A stretch of 10,271 nucleotides of DNA, from positions 1 to 10,271 of the forward strand of contig JAHHRC010000047.1 in assembly GCA_020026035.1 (NCBI GenBank), in the 5' to 3' direction. The notes below the pieces were generated by a model. That model was not told where the DNA came from. It did no database searches and was given only the letters and a program-made list of their open reading frames with translations. The position numbers were made by a program, and so were the translations under genes. Below are positions 6,554-10,271 of the stretch, one piece after another. Position 1 is the first letter of the stretch; every line of letters begins with the position of its first letter. This DNA is from Erysipelotrichaceae bacterium (GTDB lineage Bacteria > Bacillota_I > Bacilli_A > Erysipelotrichales > Erysipelotrichaceae).

Positions 6554-6559
6554 AGTATA
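6554..6559 (-). promoter_or_regulatory. -10 box of the serine hydrolase gene, leaderless geometry
   Basis: TATACT on the minus strand is followed by only AACCTC before ATG 6547. No good -35 is visible at 16-18 bp; the spot 17 bp upstream reads TTTTTG and overlaps the peptidase terminator's T run. Confidence 0.5.
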
Positions 6560-6575
6560 CGGGAAATCGAATCAA

Positions 6576-6609
6576 ACAAAAAGACCTTCCTTTTTTCTTG
6601 GAAGATCTT
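6576..6609 (-). terminator. Rho-independent terminator of the M3 peptidase gene
   Basis: On the minus strand AAGATCTTCC (6600-6609) pairs with GGAAGGTCTT (6581-6590) over 10 bp with one G-T wobble. The loop is 9 nt and a T-rich tail follows. It lies 9 nt after the TAA. Confidence 0.85.
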
Positions 6610-6618
6610 TTCATATGT

Positions 6619-8313
6619 TTAAAGTGTGGAATCGTCAACGTCATTTAACCAAGCTTCAAGCTCATTTACAACATGTTCCATACAACCATCTTCAAATGGA
6701 ACCGTTAAGCCAGCTTCTTTTACAAGATTTGTAAAGCTTAATGTACCACCTAACTTACATAGATGCTTGTAATCGTTCCAGTATTCTTCATCCTTGTTGT
6801 TCATACGAATGAAGAACTGTTGTGCACATACTTGCGCTAGTGTGTAGTCAATGTAGTAGAACGGCATTTCGAAGATATGTCCTTGTTGGTACCACCAACC
6901 ACCTTCTTCAAGAATCTTACATCCTTCGTAGTTCTTATAAGGCATGTATTCTTTTTCTAGCTTACGCCAAGCTTCCTTACGCTGTGTTGGTGTCCAATCT
7001 GGATTTGCATACACTTCGTGTTGGAAGTGGTCTACAAGTGCTCCATATGGTAGGAACGTTAGTGTTCCACACATATGGGAGAAGCGGTAACGATCTGCTT
7101 TGTCCTTGAAGAATAGATCCATCCAAGGATACGCAAAGAATTCCATGGACATTGAATCAATTTCACAAGATTCCATTGTTGGGAACACAACATCTGGTAC
7201 TTCGATTTCATCGGCCATGTAGTTTTGGAAGGCATGCCCTGCTTCGTGTGTTAATACATCTACGTCTGCACTTGTTCCATTGAAATTAGAGAAGATAAAT
7301 GGAACTTTGAATTCTCCAAGTTCGGTCATATATCCACCCATTTGTTTATTTGGTCGACTAATTAAATCCCATAGTTCATTTTCGACCATTAGATCAATGA
7401 AGTTTCCTGTTTCTTCACTCATTTCATGGTACATCTTCACCGCATAATTTACTAAGTCATCGCTTGTTCCAACAGGCATTGCATTTCCATCTTCAAACTT
7501 TAAGGCCATATCGTAATACGCTAAAGAATCAAAGCCTAGACGTTTGCGTTGACGTTCAAAGATACGCGCTGCACATGGTGTTACAAAGTCTTGGATTTGT
7601 TTGCGGTAACCAGCAATCATATCGGCATTGTAATCCAAACGATTCATGCGGTAGTAACCAAGTTCAATGTAGTTTTCAAAGCCTAATTGCTTTGCCATCT
7701 TGGTACGAACCTTTACCATCTTGTCATAGATTTCATCAAATTGTGCTGCATGTTCTTCAAAGAAAGACATCTTCGCATCATACGCACGTTTACGTGTGTC
7801 ACGATCCATCGATTCACAAACCGCTGCGATTTGTGCAAGGTTCATTTCTTCACCATCAAAGGTAATCTTACAAGAAGCCTTTAGCTTGCCATATTCACTA
7901 GCTAGCTTGTTTTCTTCTTGAAGAAGTGGAACGATGCTTTCATCAAAGGACTTGATGGAACATTCTCCAAGTTGGAAGAATGTTTCTGGAATTTCCTTTA
8001 GTAGATCTTCACGGAATGGCTTTTCACAACAGATTTTGATAAATCTAGTATCAATGACTTGATACTCCGGATTTGCATTGTCCCAGTAGTCGTTTTCTTT
8101 GTCGTAGAATTCATCGACTGTATTGATCGAATGTCTTACAGATACAAGTGTAGACATTGTTTGAATGTGAAGACGCTTCTTGTTGATTTCTTTAAAAATC
8201 GGCATGAATGTTTCACATGACTCACTTTGTTCTAATTGGTTTAGTAATTCGTCCATTTCAGCAAAGTATACTTTTGCGTCTGGACGTTCATATTTCATGT
8301 CTTTAAATTTCAT
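6619..8313 (-). CDS. M3 family zinc oligoendopeptidase (PepF-related)
   Basis: This is a cytoplasmic zinc metallopeptidase that cleaves short peptides. The 564-residue protein has the zinc motif HEAGH (356-360, with Glu357 as general base). A third ligand is expected at Glu384 within ESCEIDSMSME (381-391), 28 residues after the first His as in the M3 family. No signal peptide is seen. Length and sequence resemble the M3 oligoendopeptidase subgroup of about 550-570 residues rather than classical PepF of about 600, so I give no symbol. The start is ATG 8313 with a strong SD, GGGAGG (8319-8324), 5 nt upstream. A longer hydrophobic N-terminus starting at a TTG near 8370 would run through the promoter and is rejected. 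It has its own extended -10 promoter and terminator, so it is monocistronic between the secretion locus and the serine hydrolase. Confidence 0.92.
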   Translation of the reverse strand: MKFKDMKYERPDAKVYFAEMDELLNQLEQSESCETFMPIFKEINKKRLHIQTMSTLVSVRHSINTVDEFYDKENDYWDNANPEYQVIDTRFIKICCEKPFREDLLKEIPETFFQLGECSIKSFDESIVPLLQEENKLASEYGKLKASCKITFDGEEMNLAQIAAVCESMDRDTRKRAYDAKMSFFEEHAAQFDEIYDKMVKVRTKMAKQLGFENYIELGYYRMNRLDYNADMIAGYRKQIQDFVTPCAARIFERQRKRLGFDSLAYYDMALKFEDGNAMPVGTSDDLVNYAVKMYHEMSEETGNFIDLMVENELWDLISRPNKQMGGYMTELGEFKVPFIFSNFNGTSADVDVLTHEAGHAFQNYMADEIEVPDVVFPTMESCEIDSMSMEFFAYPWMDLFFKDKADRYRFSHMCGTLTFLPYGALVDHFQHEVYANPDWTPTQRKEAWRKLEKEYMPYKNYEGCKILEEGGWWYQQGHIFEMPFYYIDYTLAQVCAQQFFIRMNNKDEEYWNDYKHLCKLGGTLSFTNLVKEAGLTVPFEDGCMEHVVNELEAWLNDVDDSTL

Positions 8314-8318
8314 GGTTT

Positions 8319-8324
8319 CCTCCC
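8319..8324 (-). promoter_or_regulatory. Ribosome binding site of the M3 peptidase
   Basis: GGGAGG, 5 nt before ATG 8313; with the preceding bases it reads AAAGGGAGG. It fixes the start at 8313. Confidence 0.85.
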
Positions 8325-8339
8325 TTTGTATTAGTAAAA

Positions 8340-8348
8340 AGTATACCA
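8340..8348 (-). promoter_or_regulatory. Extended -10 promoter of the M3 peptidase
   Basis: TGGTATACT on the minus strand gives an extended -10 (TG-n-TATACT). No convincing -35 is present. Predicted transcription start is near 8333, about 20 nt before the ATG. Confidence 0.6.
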
Positions 8349-8389
8349 CAGAGAAAACCAGTCGCCACAAAAATCGCTATCGGTCTTGC

Positions 8390-8650
8390 TTAATAAATCA
8401 AAAACGAACAACCATCATACACCCCTAAATTGGTTAACGGAACATGTTTCGAACATGGTTGTTGGAGGAATTCTTCAAGGACAATTGCATTATCATCTAA
8501 GGTATATGCCCCATCGATTTCCTTTTGGATTAATTCATTTAATAACTCCAAACACTCTTGTAAAGTTGCTTGCATACTGACATAGCATTCATAGCGTTTG
8601 TGAATGACCATGACTTTGAAAAGAAGTCGAATTGTACCATTATTCAACAA
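8390..8650 (-). CDS. Small YukD/EsaB-like (ubiquitin-fold) type VII secretion protein, TTG start
   Basis: This 86-residue protein has a hydrophobic N-terminal strand (TIRLLFKVMVIHKRYECYV), a predicted helix (about 27-45) and a C-terminus LTNLGVYDGCSFLIY. The last resembles the closing strand-turn-strand of ubiquitin-like YukD/EsaB proteins (L..lGI.DGD.L.L). YukD/EsaB proteins are about 80 residues long and are found in type VIIb secretion operons. The start is TTG 8650, the first possible codon after an in-frame TGA. SD AGGTGA (8657-8662) lies 6 nt upstream. A second TTG follows at once (8647), and the first ATG (8611) has no SD and would remove part of the first strand. It overlaps the essC-like stop by 11 bp, so coupled translation is likely. 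Homology is weak by eye, so the family call is an inference supported by context. Confidence 0.6.
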   Translation of the reverse strand: MLNNGTIRLLFKVMVIHKRYECYVSMQATLQECLELLNELIQKEIDGAYTLDDNAIVLEEFLQQPCSKHVPLTNLGVYDGCSFLIY

Positions 8651-10271
8651 GTTGGATCACCTGATTTCTACCTTTGCTAAAGAAGATGGCTTGATTTGCT
8701 TTAAGTGGCTTTTTATAGGAACTTACAAACATGTATTGGTCTTTAAAGCCTAGTCCGATGTAAAGTATGTTTTTAAATTGCATCCGAAGTTCATAGGAAG
8801 ACGTTTTAAATTGATCTATGCTTGCAAAATACCAAACAGCTTGATTTTCAAAGTTTGTATCGGGATACTCTTTGACATTTCGATGCATGTCTTTGGCATG
8901 TTGTAAAAAGGCATAACTTTCTTCTTCATAAGTAGAAAGAACTAGTAATGAAACATTAGGATCAATGAGGCACAAGTCGTAGGTTTCAATGTTTTTGCCT
9001 AGCAAGTATTTACTTGTTGGATTCATACATTCTTCAATGCGTTTTGGCATCGTTTGTAAGATGTATGGCTTTTTTGTACCTGCTTGTTTTGTAAGGTATG
9101 CAACTAAGGTTTCAAAGGCATTTATTGAAACACTTGGATACATAAACTCTAAGACATTTTTACGCTTACATAGACCCGTAAACTTCTTATTTACGACCTT
9201 ATGCACTGGTTGTTCAAACAAGGTCATAAGCTCTTGCATGTTTTCATTGTGTAGTGCGATTCGATTTGGCAAAAGCGTAAAGGCACGATACGAGATCGCA
9301 TTGCATAAACTTGCAAAGACGATAAGTTTCACATTGCGTTGTTCAATGTGTTCAAGAAGATCTAAGAAACGATCTTGATTGACTTCGTTTGCATGTTGGA
9401 AGCTTGCATAGTCATTGATAATTAAATAACAGGTATTGCTTGTATCGACACTGCGTTTGCGTAAATGGCCAAATAGGTTTCGCATTCGTTCTTCATCACT
9501 CGAATCAAAGACGGCAATCATTTGCGCTACATCTTCTAAGTGATGCATTGGCAGTGCTAAATCATCTATCACATAGATTTCATCTTTATTTGTCGTTTGA
9601 ACAAGCAAGCTATAAAGAAGTGTTTTTAAGAATTCGAGTTTCGCATTTCGATCAATCGATACAACAAACAAACTTTGATCTTGTGGTTCAAAGTACAGCG
9701 GCACTTGTTTGTGATGATAAAAATCATCAATGATTCCAAGATACACACCCTTGTGGTACGCCTTCTTACTTGAGGCTTGTTCAATGGTCTCTACCGTTAA
9801 AGGATCTAACCACAATTGACTACATGGCTTCTTTTGTTTACTAACACTTAGAATTTCTTGAATAATTAATTCGACTTGCGTTGGATTTTCTTCCATTTCT
9901 TTTGTTTTCGTAGTCATTTCTTTTAAACTTGGCGAAAGCAGTGTTACAAAGGACGAAGGTTTGCCACTCATTGCATTGGCATAGCCGGCTTTCCCTTTGC
10001 TTAATAAGCCATCACAAAGGAAATAAAACTCCCCTGGTTCTTTGATGAAACTTGCATCACTTGTATGGATCATTTCCTTTGAGTCTTGTGCATCTTGTAC
10101 CTTTAAGGCAATCTTGAAACGAGAATTCGACCAGATTTGATCATTGACTACTCCGGTTGGTTTTTGTGTTGCAAGTAATAAATGAATGCCAAGGGATCTT
10201 CCAATACGTGCTAAGGAAATCAAGTCTTTCATAAACTCGGGTTTCTCTTTTTTTAATTCCGCAAACTCATC
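8640..10271 (-). CDS. essC: EssC/YukBA-like type VIIb secretion ATPase, C-terminal part (5' end outside window)
   Basis: This is the membrane-bound FtsK/SpoIIIE-family motor of the Gram-positive type VII (Ess/Yuk) secretion system, which exports WXG100-type proteins. 543 codons are visible. They start at the Walker B of ATPase domain 1, DEFAEL (1-6), followed by the EssC-typical ARIGRSLGIHLLLATQKP (21-38) and DQIWSNSRFKIALKVQDAQDS (44-64). Domain 2 begins near VYLGIIDD (176-183) and has a Walker B-like EIYVIDD (231-237). However, its Walker A region reads VVSIDRNAKLEFLKT (203-217) without G-x-GK-T/S. Domain 3 (about 422-543) likewise shows LLVLSTYEEESYAFLQ (442-457) instead of a P-loop. The tail KPLKANQAIFFSKGRNQVIQ fits the EssC C-terminus, so the protein is not truncated at this end. 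Walker A of domain 1 and the FHA/transmembrane regions lie beyond the right edge. Confidence 0.88.
   Translation of the reverse strand, partial: DEFAELKKEKPEFMKDLISLARIGRSLGIHLLLATQKPTGVVNDQIWSNSRFKIALKVQDAQDSKEMIHTSDASFIKEPGEFYFLCDGLLSKGKAGYANAMSGKPSSFVTLLSPSLKEMTTKTKEMEENPTQVELIIQEILSVSKQKKPCSQLWLDPLTVETIEQASSKKAYHKGVYLGIIDDFYHHKQVPLYFEPQDQSLFVVSIDRNAKLEFLKTLLYSLLVQTTNKDEIYVIDDLALPMHHLEDVAQMIAVFDSSDEERMRNLFGHLRKRSVDTSNTCYLIINDYASFQHANEVNQDRFLDLLEHIEQRNVKLIVFASLCNAISYRAFTLLPNRIALHNENMQELMTLFEQPVHKVVNKKFTGLCKRKNVLEFMYPSVSINAFETLVAYLTKQAGTKKPYILQTMPKRIEECMNPTSKYLLGKNIETYDLCLIDPNVSLLVLSTYEEESYAFLQHAKDMHRNVKEYPDTNFENQAVWYFASIDQFKTSSYELRMQFKNILYIGLGFKDQYMFVSSYKKPLKANQAIFFSKGRNQVIQLVE

Noticed and set aside
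8314..8370. Hydrophobic N-terminus for the M3 peptidase from a TTG at 8370, looking like a signal peptide
   Set aside because: It runs through the extended -10 and the strong GGGAGG SD. This peptidase family is cytoplasmic and starts at MKFKDM.
8357..8384. Possible terminator after the YukD-like gene (ACCGATAGCGA with TGGCGACTGGT, minus strand)
   Set aside because: The stem has three mismatches and a G-T pair, and only a short T run follows. It is too weak to call.

Overview
This is an A+T-rich, gene-dense bacterial window with Shine-Dalgarno (SD) motifs, short intergenic gaps, rho-independent terminators and consensus sigma-A-type promoters. The gene content points to a low-GC Gram-positive (Bacillota). 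It includes a type VIIb secretion ATPase (EssC/YukBA type), a truB-ribF pair, an RsmF-type rRNA methyltransferase and an M3 oligoendopeptidase. The flavour suggests Erysipelotrichia or a relative, but that placement is an inference from gene families and was not tested. No tRNA, rRNA, CRISPR array, insertion sequence or phage gene is visible, and no gene-free stretch exceeds about 145 bases.

Layout. (1) 1-3724, minus strand: a tight operon truB - ribF - rsmF - RelA/SpoT-domain gene, the last running off the left edge. Junctions are 0 bp, a 4-bp overlap and 15 bp. It starts from a strong promoter at 3743-3771. The theme is RNA modification, flavin cofactor synthesis and possibly alarmone signalling. 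(2) 3725-3867: a divergent promoter region with repeated ATGCAA words. (3) 3868-4644, plus strand: a TtcA-like PP-loop tRNA thiolase with its own terminator. (4) 4768-5601, plus strand: a solitary radical SAM/SPASM-like enzyme, apparently made from a leaderless mRNA. (5) 5612-6547, minus strand: a membrane-anchored class A beta-lactamase-fold serine hydrolase, convergent with (4) and sharing a bidirectional terminator. It too appears leaderless. (6) 6619-8313, minus strand: a zinc M3 oligoendopeptidase with its own promoter, SD and terminator. (7) 8390-10271, minus strand: the 3' end of a type VIIb secretion locus. It holds the C-terminal 543 residues of an EssC-like FtsK/SpoIIIE ATPase, followed with an 11-bp overlap by a small TTG-initiated protein resembling YukD/EsaB.

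The most interesting points are these. Two neighbouring convergent genes have the -10 box exactly 6 nt before the ATG and no SD. The EssC-like protein keeps its first ATPase domain's Walker B and downstream motifs but has lost recognisable Walker A loops in the two later domains. The YukD-like gene lies downstream of essC rather than upstream. The RelA/SpoT-domain protein keeps several catalytic residues but lacks the usual substrate-loop signature. The SPASM-type radical SAM enzyme has no visible precursor peptide or partner.
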